Notes: generated from the sequence alone by a model not told the origin. A DNA stretch of 64,000 bases from Streptomyces barkulensis (GCF_002843305.1 NZ_PGSG01000030.1:1-64000); one strand, 5' to 3'; shown: positions 1 to 10,404, counted from the stretch's first letter. Numbers and translations are program-made.

Positions 1-28
1 GGATCTGCACTGTTCACCTCGGCCCGGG

Positions 29-445
29 TCAGAGCGGCCGGTTCTGCTGCTCGATGTACTGCTTCACGATGCTGAGCGGCGCGCCGCCGACGGACCCGGC
101 GAAGTACGAGCCGGACCACAGGCGCTGTGCCCGCCAGTAGTGGCGGACGAGGTCGGGGAACTCCTGGCGGAGCCTGCGGGAGGACACGCCTTTGAGGGAG
201 TTCACCAGCCTGGACACGGCAACCTTCGGCGGGAAGTTCACGAGGAGATGGACGTGGTTGTTCTCGCCGTTGAACTCGACCAGCTCGGCCTCGAAGTCCT
301 CGCACACGGCCCGCATGATCTCCTCGCACCGCGTCAAGTGCCGGTCAACGAAGACGGAGTGCCGGTACTTCGTCACGAAAACCAAGTGGACATGCATGCG
401 GAAGACGCAGTGACGACCAGTACGAACGTTCTCATCGATACCCAT
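29..445 (-). CDS. tnpA: IS200/IS605 family Y1 transposase TnpA
   Basis: This is a 138-residue HUH single-strand transposase, normal size for the family. It shows the metal-binding HVH at residues 64-66 within NHVHLLV and the nucleophile tyrosine at about residue 130 in VKQYIEQQ. It should cut and join single-stranded element ends as a dimer. The ATG at 445 gives an N-terminus like other family members; further in-frame ATGs at 463 and 472 would overlap the divergent tnpB start. It appears complete, so the element may be able to move if its left end is intact. Confidence 0.9.
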   Translation of the reverse strand: MGIDENVRTGRHCVFRMHVHLVFVTKYRHSVFVDRHLTRCEEIMRAVCEDFEAELVEFNGENNHVHLLVNFPPKVAVSRLVNSLKGVSSRRLRQEFPDLVRHYWRAQRLWSGSYFAGSVGGAPLSIVKQYIEQQNRPL

Positions 446-461
446 AAACCAACTGTGTACC

Positions 462-1679
462 ATGATCCGCATGCAGCTTCGGTACAGCTTCCGCTTGTAC
501 CCGAGCGTCGGTCAGCGCATGGCGTTGGCGAGGGCGTTCGGGTGTGCGCGGGTGGTCTACAACGACGCGCTTCGCGCTCGGGAGACCGCCCGCAGCGAGG
601 GGCTGCCGTTCCCGAAGACCGGCGACCTGTCGAAGGCGCTGATCACCGAGGCGAAGAGCACCCCGGAGCGGGCGTGGCTCGGCGAGGTGTCGGCGGTCGT
701 TCTCCAGCAGTCGCTGCGCGACCTGGAGGCCGCGTACCGGAACTTCTTCGACGGCCTGAAGGGCAAGCGCCCGCGCATGGGCGCGCCCCGGTACAAGTCG
801 AAGAGGGACACCCGGCAGTCGGTCCGGTTCACGGCGAACGCCCGCTGGTCGATCACCCCGGGCGGCAGGCTGCGTCTGCCGAAGATCGGCGACGTCAAGG
901 TGAAGTGGTCCCGCTCCCTGCCGTCGACGCCGTCCACGGTGACCGTGGTCAAGGACGCGGCAGGCCGGTACTTCGCGTCCTTCGTCGTGGAGACCGGCCC
1001 GGAGGAAGTCCTGCCCCAGGTCGCGCCCGAGGTGGGCATCGATCTCGGGCTCGGACACTTCGCGGTCCTCTCCGACGGGACGAAGATCGACAGCCCGCGC
1101 TTCCTGCGCCGGGCCGAAAAACGCCTGAAGAAGGCGCAGCGCTCCCTCTCCCGCAAGGAGAAGGGCAGCAAGAACCGGGACAAGGCCAGGATCCGCGTCG
1201 CACGGGCACACGCCCGTGTCGCGGACGCGCGCCGCGAGTTCCACCACCAGCTCTCCACACAGCTGATCCGCGACAACCAAGCGGTCGCCGTGGAGGACCT
1301 GGCGGTGAAGGGACTCGCGCGCACGCGCCTGGCCAAGTCCGTGCACGACGCCGGATGGTCGGCGTTCGTGAGCATGCTGGAGTACAAGGCCGCCCGGTAC
1401 GGACGTACCTTCGTGAAGATCGGCCGGTTCGAGCCGACCTCCCGGGTGTGCTCCGTGTGCGGCGTCAAGGACGGCCCCAAGCCCCTCCACATCCGAGAGT
1501 GGACCTGCCAGGCGTGCGGGGCGGTCCTGGACCGGGACATCAACGCGGCGGTCAACGTCGCCAAGGCCGCCGGACTGGCGGCATCAGCCTGTGGAGCGCA
1601 GGTAAGACCGGGACTCGTCCCGGCACCGCGCGGCGAAGCAGGAACCCACTCGACACCGCAGCCACAGGCGGCGCGGTAG
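462..1679 (+). CDS. tnpB: TnpB, RuvC-like RNA-guided nuclease of the IS605 group
   Basis: The protein has 405 residues. The N-terminal OrfB-type domain is followed by a split RuvC nuclease: Asp194 in GIDLGLG, Glu279 in VAVEDL, and the third acidic residue in LDRDINAA (357-359). A zinc ribbon uses Cys330, Cys333, Cys349 and Cys352. All catalytic residues are present. Experiments on family members show RNA-guided DNA cleavage directed by an RNA from the element's right end. ATG471 is an equally good start (MQLRYSF); neither has a clear ribosome site. The gene diverges from tnpA. Confidence 0.92.
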   Translation: MIRMQLRYSFRLYPSVGQRMALARAFGCARVVYNDALRARETARSEGLPFPKTGDLSKALITEAKSTPERAWLGEVSAVVLQQSLRDLEAAYRNFFDGLKGKRPRMGAPRYKSKRDTRQSVRFTANARWSITPGGRLRLPKIGDVKVKWSRSLPSTPSTVTVVKDAAGRYFASFVVETGPEEVLPQVAPEVGIDLGLGHFAVLSDGTKIDSPRFLRRAEKRLKKAQRSLSRKEKGSKNRDKARIRVARAHARVADARREFHHQLSTQLIRDNQAVAVEDLAVKGLARTRLAKSVHDAGWSAFVSMLEYKAARYGRTFVKIGRFEPTSRVCSVCGVKDGPKPLHIREWTCQACGAVLDRDINAAVNVAKAAGLAASACGAQVRPGLVPAPRGEAGTHSTPQPQAAR

Positions 1680-1735
1680 GCGGGAATCGCCGTCCTTCAG
1701 GGCGGCGAGGATGTCAATGCGCATCCTCAAGATCA
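1600..1735 (+). ncRNA. predicted omega/right-end RNA guiding TnpB
   Basis: In characterised IS605 elements the guide RNA scaffold is encoded by the 3' end of tnpB plus the right end, and its 3' tail of roughly 16-20 nt comes from the flanking host DNA. By analogy the scaffold would end at about 1717 and the guide would be the host bases from 1718, beginning TGCGCATCCTCAAGATC. The 5' limit given is a guess. The hairpin at 1688-1707 would form the 3' stem. Existence and ends are inferred from the family. Confidence 0.4.
1688..1707. repeat. right-end hairpin of the IS605 element
   Basis: CGCCGTCC and GGGCGGCG form an 8-bp stem with one T:G wobble around a TTCA loop. This shape and the following GAGGATGTCAA tail are typical of right ends recognised by Y1 transposases. 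It starts 8 bases after the tnpB stop codon. Confidence 0.8.
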
Positions 1736-1947
1736 GCGAGGAGGCCGGGGAGGTCGCCGAGGCCGTGCACGGAGCGATGGGCTCCAACCCCCGCAAGGGG
1801 CACAGCCACACCTGGGACGACGTGCGGAAGGAACTGTGCGACGTGGCCCTCACCGCGATGGTCGCGCTGCGCACCCTCACTCCGGACGCGCAGAAGGTCT
1901 TCCGCGAGAACCTGGAGCGCGTCGCCACACGGGATGCGCCCCGCTGA
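1718..1947 (+). pseudogene. MazG-like protein, 5' end removed by the IS insertion
   Basis: The frame reads RILKISEEAGEVAEAV, then QNPRKG-like and HTWDDVRKELCDV segments and ends with RTLTPDAQKVF, as in small actinomycete MazG-like NTP-pyrophosphohydrolase family proteins. The EEAGE and ELCDV motifs supply acidic metal-binding positions. Homologues as I recall them carry about 30 further N-terminal residues, which are absent here because the IS605 right end abuts the frame. An ATG formed at the junction (1711 or 1717) could still start a shortened peptide. The lost segment should lie left of position 1. The family call is from pattern only. Confidence 0.75.
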
Positions 1948-2112
1948 CCAACGCTTGTACGGCCCGGCCACACCGTCGCGGGGGCCGGCAGCGGATCGTC
2001 CTCCCCGCCCCGCCGGGAATCCGCCCGCCGCAGGTCCCGCAGGAGCGAGACCCTTCACCAGTGGTCTTTCCCGCACGCAGCGCTGCCCGGACTTCCAAGC
2101 GTGAGGAACCGG

Positions 2113-2153
2113 CCGCCCCGCTGTCCCCCGAGAACACGGGACCAGCGGGGCGG
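2113..2153 (-). terminator. hairpin downstream of the mutase gene
   Basis: CCGCCCCGCTGTCCC and GGGACCAGCGGGGCGG pair over about 15 bp with a single bulged C and an 11-nt loop. It lies 28 bases past the mutase stop on the minus strand. There is no T-run, as is usual in Streptomyces. The remaining sequence from 1948 to 2180 shows no gene. Confidence 0.6.
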
Positions 2154-2180
2154 GTGAACCGGCGAGGCCGGACGGCGGGC

Positions 2181-3791
<1,611 letters not shown>

Positions 3792-4041
3792 GTTCGGTGC
3801 CTCCCGCTTCGTCGCCCTGTCCGATACGGACTGTAGCGATCGGCGGGAGAGCGGTGGGAGAGCCACAGCCTGGGACCTTGCTCACAAACGAGCGGGGTGG
3901 TGCGCGGAAGGGCCCGCGCGGGTGCCGTGCGCGGAACCGCCGGGGGGTGGTCCGGCGTCCCCGGTTCGGGCAGTCTGGCTGCCGGGAATCCACACAGGTG
4001 GGGAAAACCGGTGAAGGCCCGGCTGATTGGAGGGGGTTTCG

Positions 4042-4980
4042 ATGTCCTGGGGGGAGTCCGTGCGGCGCGGGCCGGCGGGCCGTGCCGCGCTCGCCGCGGC
4101 GGCCGCGGTGCTGCTGGGGACGGGGTGCACGGCACAGCAGACGGACACACAGGCGCGGTCGCCCGCGGCGGTCACGGCACCGCCGCCCGCACCGTCCGTG
4201 ACGCGGAGCACACCCGCGCCCGACCCGACGCCGTCGGCGAGCGAGGAGGGGGAACGGCGCACCTCGGCGCCACCCAACACGCCGACGGCGTCCGCCTCGC
4301 GGCCCTCGGCGCCGCCCGATACGCCGTCGGCGTCCACCGCGCCGCCCGCGCCGGCGCCGATGATGCGGGAGGGCGCGCGGGGCGGGAAGGTCCGCGAACT
4401 CCAGGCGCGGCTGCGCCAGGCCGGACACTTCGACCTCAACCCGACCGGCTACTACGGCCCGGTCACCACCGCGTCCGTGTCCGCCTTCCAGAAGCGGCGG
4501 GGTCTGACGGCGGACGGCCGGGTCACCCGGGCCACCTGGAACGATCTGACGGCGCGGACGAGGACCCCCACCCGGGCGGAGCTGTACCCGCCCACCACCC
4601 GGCCGGTGTCCGACCCCGATCCCAGGTGCCTGACGGGCCGGGCGCTGTGCATCAGCAAGGAGAGCCGGACGCTGGCCTGGATGATCGACGGGAAGATCGT
4701 CTCCGCCATGGACGTGCGCTTCGGCTCGGAGCTCACCCCGACCCGCGAGGGCGAGTTCGGCGTCACCTTCAAGAGCCGGGACCACCACTCCACGCTCTAC
4801 GACACCCCGATGCCGTACGCGATGTTCTTCAGCGGCGGCCAGGCGGTGCACTACTCCGCGGACTTCGCCGCCAACGGCTACAACGGAGCCTCGCACGGCT
4901 GTGTCAACGTACGGGACAGGAAGAAGGTCGCCGCGCTCTTCGAGCAGGTGAGGGTGGGCGAGAAGGTGATCGTCTACTGA
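4042..4980 (+). CDS. lipoprotein L,D-transpeptidase with peptidoglycan-binding domain
   Basis: The protein has 312 residues. A lipoprotein signal ends in LLGTGC with Cys29 as the lipidated residue. A Pro/Ser/Thr-rich spacer runs to about 108, then a PG_binding_1 repeat (VRELQARLRQAG, about 113-170) and a YkuD catalytic domain. The catalytic set is visible: His270, His285 and Cys287 in SHGCVNVR. It should form or edit 3-3 peptidoglycan crosslinks outside the membrane. The ATG at 4042 follows GGAGGGGG with good spacing. It is transcribed away from the mutase gene, alone, and ends before a strong hairpin. Confidence 0.9.
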   Translation: MSWGESVRRGPAGRAALAAAAAVLLGTGCTAQQTDTQARSPAAVTAPPPAPSVTRSTPAPDPTPSASEEGERRTSAPPNTPTASASRPSAPPDTPSASTAPPAPAPMMREGARGGKVRELQARLRQAGHFDLNPTGYYGPVTTASVSAFQKRRGLTADGRVTRATWNDLTARTRTPTRAELYPPTTRPVSDPDPRCLTGRALCISKESRTLAWMIDGKIVSAMDVRFGSELTPTREGEFGVTFKSRDHHSTLYDTPMPYAMFFSGGQAVHYSADFAANGYNGASHGCVNVRDRKKVAALFEQVRVGEKVIVY

Positions 4981-5026
4981 CGCCCCCGGCGCCCTCGGGA
5001 AGCGGGGCGCGGGCCGGTGTGAAGAG

Positions 5027-5063
5027 GCGCGGGCGGGGCCGGGGGAACGTGCCCCGCCCGCGC
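5027..5063. terminator. hairpin after the L,D-transpeptidase gene
   Basis: GCGCGGGCGGGG (5027-5038) and CCCCGCCCGCGC (5052-5063) are perfect 12-bp arms with a 13-nt loop. It sits between convergent genes and may serve both. The next 180 bases up to 5241 hold no gene that I can see. Confidence 0.6.
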
Positions 5064-5241
5064 TACGCGCATCCCGCAGGTACGGGGGGAACCTTGGGTG
5101 GCGCGCTCGCCGATGACCAGTCGGCTTGTTCTGTACTGCGTCCGTGGGCCGGAAAGTGTCACACCCGCCGGGCGGCGGGCTCCGGTGAGGCCGGTCACAC
5201 GGTCGCCGGTGCGCCTTGAGGGGGCACCGGCCCGGTGGGGT

Positions 5242-6429
5242 TCAGGAGGCGGGACCGGCCGTCGCGGCGCCCCCGGAGGAGGCCGGAGCGTCCGGGAGCC
5301 GTCCGGGGTAGGCGGGGTCGGCGGGGTCCGTGGGGTCGGCGGGAGCGTCGGGGGCCGCGGGGTCGGTCGTCCCGTTCTCGGCGGGGAAGGCGTCGCCGTC
5401 CTCCTCGCCGGGCAGCGTGTCGCCGCTCTCCTCGGGGATGGCGTCCCCGCCCTCGATGCCGTCCCCGCTGCCGCCCTGGCCGCCGTCCGTGGCGGGGCGC
5501 TCGGAGTCGCCCGTGCCGGAGGAACCACCGGAGGAACCGCCCGACCCGCCGGACGCCCCGCCCGAGGCGGACCCGTCACCCGTACCGCCGCCGGCCGCCG
5601 CACCGGACCGGCCGCAGTAGCCGTCCACCTTCTCCGGGCCTCCCGCGGCCCGCTCCAGTTCGGTGCGTTCGCGCCGGCCCAGCTCACCGCCCAGCAGCTT
5701 CTCGCACAGTTCCCGCAGACGCGCTTCCGCCTGGGGCTGCCCGGCGTCGGCGTCCTGGGCCCGGTCGCCCGCGCCGTCCGTCTCCGGGGCCGGCGAGCCG
5801 CTCTCCGCCGACCGCCCGCCGGGGCCGGTGCCGGCCGGATCGCCGTCGCCCGGGGCTCCCTGGCCGCCGCGCTCCTCGTCCCCTCCTCCGCCGTGCTCCC
5901 GTCCGCCGTCCCTCTCCGGCCGGCCGGAGAGGGAGCCGGCGGTGCCGGTCGGCGGCGGGAGGAGTCCGTCCGGTCCGGCGGACACGCTCGCCGACGGGAC
6001 GGGCGAGCCGTTCCCTCCCCCGAACGGTGCGGGCAGCATTCCGCTGCCGGCCGCGATGGCGACCCCGCCGAGCACCCCGCCGAGCGCCAGCCCGGCGATG
6101 CCCACCCGCAGGGGGCGGCCCAGCGACCGCAGCCGGGTCCGGCGCCCGGCGGCACCGGACCCGGCTCCGGGCCGTGCGCGGGCTGCCCGGAAGGCCGCCA
6201 GCGCGGCGGCCTCCCCGGGCAGCTCACCGTCGTCACGCGCGCCGGAGGCGGCGGCGCGACCTGCTGTGGCGGCAGCGGTCGCGGGGACGGCGGCGAGTCT
6301 GTCGAGGGCCTCGGCCAGCGCCGACGCGCCCGGTTCGCCCGCGGACGGCGAGGGGTGGGCCGACCGTCCGCGCAGCAGACGCTCCGCGGTCTCCTCGTCC
6401 AGCCAGCTGTACCGGTCGTCGGCCCTCAC
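5242..6429 (-). CDS. membrane partner of the upstream ECF sigma factor (anti-sigma-like)
   Basis: The 395-residue protein has an N-terminal cytoplasmic part, a block ALAAFRAAR near 75-84, and one membrane helix at about 108-128. A long Pro/Gly/Ser-rich outer part carries two cysteines, Cys242 in RELC and Cys272 in VDGYC. Its start overlaps the sigma stop by four bases (ATGA), so the two are translationally coupled. The same order of blocks and the Cys pair occur in the protein at 11231-12448, so they are paralogues. Position and topology suggest an anti-sigma or sensor role. No zinc-binding HxxxCxxC motif is seen, and I do not recognise a named family. Confidence 0.7.
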   Translation of the reverse strand: MRADDRYSWLDEETAERLLRGRSAHPSPSAGEPGASALAEALDRLAAVPATAAATAGRAAASGARDDGELPGEAAALAAFRAARARPGAGSGAAGRRTRLRSLGRPLRVGIAGLALGGVLGGVAIAAGSGMLPAPFGGGNGSPVPSASVSAGPDGLLPPPTGTAGSLSGRPERDGGREHGGGGDEERGGQGAPGDGDPAGTGPGGRSAESGSPAPETDGAGDRAQDADAGQPQAEARLRELCEKLLGGELGRRERTELERAAGGPEKVDGYCGRSGAAAGGGTGDGSASGGASGGSGGSSGGSSGTGDSERPATDGGQGGSGDGIEGGDAIPEESGDTLPGEEDGDAFPAENGTTDPAAPDAPADPTDPADPAYPGRLPDAPASSGGAATAGPAS

Positions 6430-7070
6430 GTTTCCCTCAGCGTCCGTCTGGCCTTTTCCGTCACACTCCGTGCGGTTCCGGCCCTGGGTGCGGGCACCCC
6501 GTCACCGGCCCCTTCCTCCCCCTCCAGCAGTTCCGCCAGCTTCCGCAGACCCCGGTGCGCGGCGGTGCGCACCGCGCCCGGCCTCTTGCCCAGCACCTGC
6601 GCGGCCCCCTTGGCGTCGAGGCCGACGACGACCCGGAGCACGACGGCCTCGGCCTGGTCGCGCGGCAGCCGGGAGATCAGGGCCATGGTGTGACCGGTGC
6701 CGATCGACTCCAGGGCCTCGTCGAAGGTGTCGGATCCGGCGGGCAGCACCGCCAGTTCGTTGTCGTCGTCGACCGGACTGGAGACGGGCCGCCGCCCCCG
6801 CGCCCGGATGTGGTCGAGCGCGCGGTTGCGGGCGATCCGCGCCGTCCAGCCGCGGAAGCGGTCGGCGTCCCCGTCGAACCGGTCGATGTCCCGGGCGATC
6901 TGCAGCCACGCCTCGGAGGCGACGTCCTCCGCGTCCGCGTCCGGGACCAGCGTCCGCACGTATCCCAGCAGGCGGGGATGCACGGCGCGGTAGACGGTAC
7001 GGAAGGCGCATTCGTCCCCCTCCCGCGCCGCCCGCACCGCTGCGGTGAGTTCCGCGTCTTCCCCCTGCAC
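6426..7070 (-). CDS. ECF-type RNA polymerase sigma factor
   Basis: The protein has 214 residues. Region 2 (about 18-90) includes DAEDVASEAWLQIARD and the -10-recognising helix FRGWTARIARNRALDHIR. Region 4 (about 128-185) ends in an HTH with LGKRPGAVRTAAHRGLRKL. It is first in a two-gene operon with its membrane partner. Its sequence is strikingly close in layout to the sigma factor at 10605-11234, for example in LGKRPGAV and WLQIARD. The ATG at 7070 is followed by MQGEDAELTAAV; the upstream region carries inverted repeats that could be control sites. Confidence 0.92.
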   Translation of the reverse strand: MQGEDAELTAAVRAAREGDECAFRTVYRAVHPRLLGYVRTLVPDADAEDVASEAWLQIARDIDRFDGDADRFRGWTARIARNRALDHIRARGRRPVSSPVDDDNELAVLPAGSDTFDEALESIGTGHTMALISRLPRDQAEAVVLRVVVGLDAKGAAQVLGKRPGAVRTAAHRGLRKLAELLEGEEGAGDGVPAPRAGTARSVTEKARRTLRET

Positions 7071-7521
7071 GCCTTAGTCCTGCCCCACTTCGCGATGTAG
7101 CGCTCGCCCGCGCCCCTGGCCGGGCGCGGTCCCGCCGTGATGCTTCGATCTGCGTCGATGCGAAGCAGAACGCTACGACCTAGTGTGCGCTCCCGTCCAT
7201 GCGGACGGGTCGGTAGTTACCGAGTTGAAGGCGGCGGGAAGGACGCGCGAACGGGCGGCGAAGGAGGGGCGGAGGGATTGTGGGCGGACGAGGAGAGCGG
7301 GGAGTAACAGTTTTCGGCCTTCCGGCGCTGAGGTGTGTGACGGACCTCGCTCGGCGCGGCGGTCCGTACTCGACGACGGCCGGGGTCTCTCCTGTGGGGG
7401 GTGGCGACCCCGGCCGTCTTCGCACCCCGGCCCGGTCACGGGCCCGTCCTGTAACGGTTGAGTACCCGCGTGTTTCCCGGAGTGACACCTCCTCTACGGT
7501 GAGCGCTTACCGAAGGGTCCC
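7071..7521. promoter_or_regulatory. divergent intergenic region with inverted repeats
   Basis: This 451-base gap separates the sigma gene from the amidase/FG-GAP gene. No convincing gene is present. It contains TGCTTCG (7141-7147) paired with CGAAGCA (7161-7167) across 13 bases, about 70 bases upstream of the sigma start, and the short palindrome CGGTAGTTACCG at 7211-7222. Both could be operators for the divergent promoters. No promoter hexamers were convincing enough to place. Confidence 0.45.
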
Positions 7522-10362
7522 GTGACGGACGCGGGGCGAGCGAGTCTTTGGACGAACGATCCAGACGACAAGGGGCGGGACTTGAGTCCGCGAAGAACAC
7601 GAGCGCGCAGAACATTGAGTCTGAAGAGGCGGACCTGGCTGACCCTGGGGGCCGTCGCGGTGGGCGGAGCCGGTGTGGTGACCGTCGCCGTGGCCAATCC
7701 GCCCGAGGACAGGGGCAACCCCGCGACCGCGTCGCCGGTCAAGGTGTACTCCGTGAGCCTGAAGACCAGGGGCGAGGGGCACAGCGGTGTGACCCGCCGC
7801 GACACCAAGCCGTTCAGCCTGCTGGGCATCTCCTGGCCCCGGGCGACCGCGGAGATCGGCGGCCGGGCCGAGGTGCGCACCCGCGACATCGAGACCGGCC
7901 GGTGGACGCCGTGGCAGGAACTGGACCTGGACATCCACGTCCCCGAGGGCGAGGAGGGCCGGGAGGCCACGGCCCGCGGCGCTACCGCGCCCCGCTGGGT
8001 CGGCCCCTCCGACGGCGTCGAGGCCCGGGTGGTCTCCGCCGACGGGCAGACCAGTGACGAGTTCCCCGCCGGGATGCGGCTGGACCTGGTCGACCCGGGC
8101 GTGACGCCGCGCGAGGCGAAGGAGGCGAACGCGGCCGACCTCGGCCCGGCGGCCTTCGAGACGGCCGTGGACACGGGCATACGGCCCGCCGCCTACGTCG
8201 CCGAGGACCCGGCGCCCACCGCCACCGCGAGCGACCCGGCCGGCGCCTCGGCCTCACCCGCCGAGCCGGAGCCCACGGGGGCGGAGTCCACCGCTCCGGG
8301 CACCACCGAGCCCACCGCCACCGAACCGGAGCCCACCGGGCCGGGCGCCTCCGAGAGCCCGACGGCCAGCCCGTCGCCGGAGCCGACCGTGCCGACCGCG
8401 CCCGAGTCCACGGTCACCCGGCCGCCGATCGTCTCGCGCGCCGCCTGGGGCGCCGACGAGTCCATGGTCGAGGAGCCGTCGGCGTACCTGGAGGACGGCA
8501 TCCAGGCGGCCTTCGTCCACCACACGGCGCTCGAGGACATCAACTACACCTGCTCCGACTCGGCCGCGATCGTGCGCTCGCTGATGACGTTCCACGTCAA
8601 GAGCAACGGCTGGAACGACCTGGGCTACAACTTCCTGGTCGACAAGTGCGGCACGATCTTCGAGGGCCGGCACGGCGGCGCCGACCTGCCCGTGGTGGGC
8701 GCGCACACCTACGGCTTCAACAGCTACTCCACCGGCATCGCGGTGATCGGCAACTACGCCGCGGGCGACGTGCCCACCCCCGACGTGACCGGCGCCGTCG
8801 CCAGGATCGCCGCCTGGAAGCTCGGCCAGTACGGCGTGGACCCCACCGGCAGGGTGACTCTCACCGCCATGGGGAACACCGGCGTGTGGGAGGAGGGTGA
8901 GCAGGCCACCCTGCGCACCATCTCCGGCCACCGCGACGGCTACAACACCGTGTGTCCGGGCCAGACGCTGTACGAGGAGCTGCCGGAGATCCGGCGCTTC
9001 GCCGCGAGCCCGGCCGCGAGCTCCGCGACTCCCACCGCCGACTTCAACCGCGACGGCATGGGCGACATGGCCGTGGGCACCCCCCGCGCCGCCGTGGGCG
9101 GCGATGCCGAGGCCGGCACCGTCAGCGTGGCGCCCGGTGGTGTGGACGGCCCGGTGGCCGCCGCCAGGATCACCCTCTCCCAGTCCAGCCCGGGTGTCCC
9201 CGGCGCCTCCGAGACCGGTGACAACTGGGGCAAGGCGGTCGCGTACGGCGACGTCAACGGCGACGGGCACGCCGACCTGGCGATCGGCGCGCCCGGCGAG
9301 GACGACACGGCGGGCAACTCCGACTCCGGTGCGGTGACCGTCCTGTACGGTCCCGGCTTCACCGAGGCCAAGTGGCTGGATGTGGCCGAAGCGGACCGCA
9401 CCGAGGGGGCCCGGTTCGGCTCGACCGTCGCCGTCGGCGACTTCGACAGCGACGGCACCGCCGACGTCTTCACCGCGTCCGCCGACGGCCCGGCCGGCTG
9501 GTGGGCGTTCGACGTCGCCGGCGGCACCGTGCGCAAGGGCGCTCTGAAGACCGGCACCACCGGCGCCATCGACTCCCTGGCCTCCACCACCGGCGACTTC
9601 AACCGCGACGGCTACGCGGATGTGGTACTCAACCACCGGGACTCCGGCGGCACCGGCCGGCTCACGCTCCTCAACGGGTCGGCCGACGGCCTGACCTACG
9701 TGGGCATGTCGTCCGTCAAGGGCGGCCGTTCGGTCGCCGCGGCCGACATCGACGGCGACGCGTACGCGGACCTGATCGTCGGCCAGCCGTACGCGGCCGA
9801 GTCCAACGGCTTCCGCGGCGGCCAGATCACCGTGCTGCCCGGTTCGCCGGACGGGCCGACCACCACCGGCCGGAAGGTGATCCACCAGGACACCCCCGGT
9901 GTTCCGGGAGGCGCCGAGGCCGGCGACGCCATGGGCTGGTCGGTCTCGGCGGGCGACGTCGACGGCGACGGGCACGCCGACGTCTTCGCCGGCCTGCCCT
10001 TCGAGGACCTCACCCGCGACGGCGCGAGCCGCAAGAACGCGGGCATGTCGATCCTGCTGTACGGCACCTCCTCGGGGCTGAGCACCTCCGGTGCCCTGAG
10101 CCTCCATCAGGACGCCTCCGGTGTCCGCGGGGTCTCCGAGACCGACGACCGGCTCGGTGCGGGCGTCCTGCTCGCCGACATGTCCGGCTGGGGGCGGGCG
10201 GACCTGGCCGTCGGCGCTCCGGGGGAGAACTCCTTCGACGGGACGATCCTCCAGTTCGACGCCGGCAGCCGGGGCGTCTCCACCTCGGGCGCCGTCTACT
10301 ACAGCCGCTCCGACATGGGTACGCCCTCGGGCGCCTGGCTGGGCTATCCGCTGGCTCCCTGA
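7522..10362 (+). CDS. secreted N-acetylmuramoyl-L-alanine amidase (PGRP) with FG-GAP repeats
   Basis: The protein has 946 residues. An Arg-rich N-terminus and a hydrophobic segment (about 38-58) should export or anchor it. A beta-type region runs to about 225, then a Pro/Thr/Glu-rich linker. The PGRP/amidase_2 domain spans about 301-495; zinc ligands fit VHHT (333-334), His470 and Cys478 in HRDGYNTVCPG. From 506 to the end come seven calcium-loop-like FG-GAP repeats such as DVNGDGHADLAIG, giving an integrin-alpha-like propeller. It likely cleaves peptidoglycan at the cell surface or outside the cell. GTG7522 is taken as the start. It stands between two sigma/partner pairs. Confidence 0.9.
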   Translation: MTDAGRASLWTNDPDDKGRDLSPRRTRARRTLSLKRRTWLTLGAVAVGGAGVVTVAVANPPEDRGNPATASPVKVYSVSLKTRGEGHSGVTRRDTKPFSLLGISWPRATAEIGGRAEVRTRDIETGRWTPWQELDLDIHVPEGEEGREATARGATAPRWVGPSDGVEARVVSADGQTSDEFPAGMRLDLVDPGVTPREAKEANAADLGPAAFETAVDTGIRPAAYVAEDPAPTATASDPAGASASPAEPEPTGAESTAPGTTEPTATEPEPTGPGASESPTASPSPEPTVPTAPESTVTRPPIVSRAAWGADESMVEEPSAYLEDGIQAAFVHHTALEDINYTCSDSAAIVRSLMTFHVKSNGWNDLGYNFLVDKCGTIFEGRHGGADLPVVGAHTYGFNSYSTGIAVIGNYAAGDVPTPDVTGAVARIAAWKLGQYGVDPTGRVTLTAMGNTGVWEEGEQATLRTISGHRDGYNTVCPGQTLYEELPEIRRFAASPAASSATPTADFNRDGMGDMAVGTPRAAVGGDAEAGTVSVAPGGVDGPVAAARITLSQSSPGVPGASETGDNWGKAVAYGDVNGDGHADLAIGAPGEDDTAGNSDSGAVTVLYGPGFTEAKWLDVAEADRTEGARFGSTVAVGDFDSDGTADVFTASADGPAGWWAFDVAGGTVRKGALKTGTTGAIDSLASTTGDFNRDGYADVVLNHRDSGGTGRLTLLNGSADGLTYVGMSSVKGGRSVAAADIDGDAYADLIVGQPYAAESNGFRGGQITVLPGSPDGPTTTGRKVIHQDTPGVPGGAEAGDAMGWSVSAGDVDGDGHADVFAGLPFEDLTRDGASRKNAGMSILLYGTSSGLSTSGALSLHQDASGVRGVSETDDRLGAGVLLADMSGWGRADLAVGAPGENSFDGTILQFDAGSRGVSTSGAVYYSRSDMGTPSGAWLGYPLAP

Positions 10363-10404
10363 GCGAACCGGCGGTGCGCCGCCGGTGAACGGCGGTCGCC
10401 GAAC

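Larger units (their letters stand above)
1..1717. mobile_element. IS200/IS605-family element, left end outside the window
   Basis: The element holds a Y1 transposase gene on the minus strand and a TnpB gene on the plus strand, diverging from overlapping 5' regions, which is the IS605-group layout. The right end shows the usual imperfect hairpin (1688-1707) followed by a short GAGGATGTCAA tail, and host coding sequence resumes directly after it at about 1718. The left end must lie in the first 28 bases or before the window. Elements of this family lack terminal inverted repeats and make no target duplication, and none is seen. The right boundary is inferred from the hairpin, the tail and the resumption of a conserved protein frame. 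Confidence 0.85.

Noticed and set aside
3792..4041. Possible cobalamin riboswitch upstream of the mutase gene
   Set aside because: I found no B12-box-like sequence or conserved stem set in the gap.
5098..7100. Several 460-620-codon plus-strand frames
   Set aside because: They are shadows of the minus-strand sigma and partner genes, whose motifs are clear.
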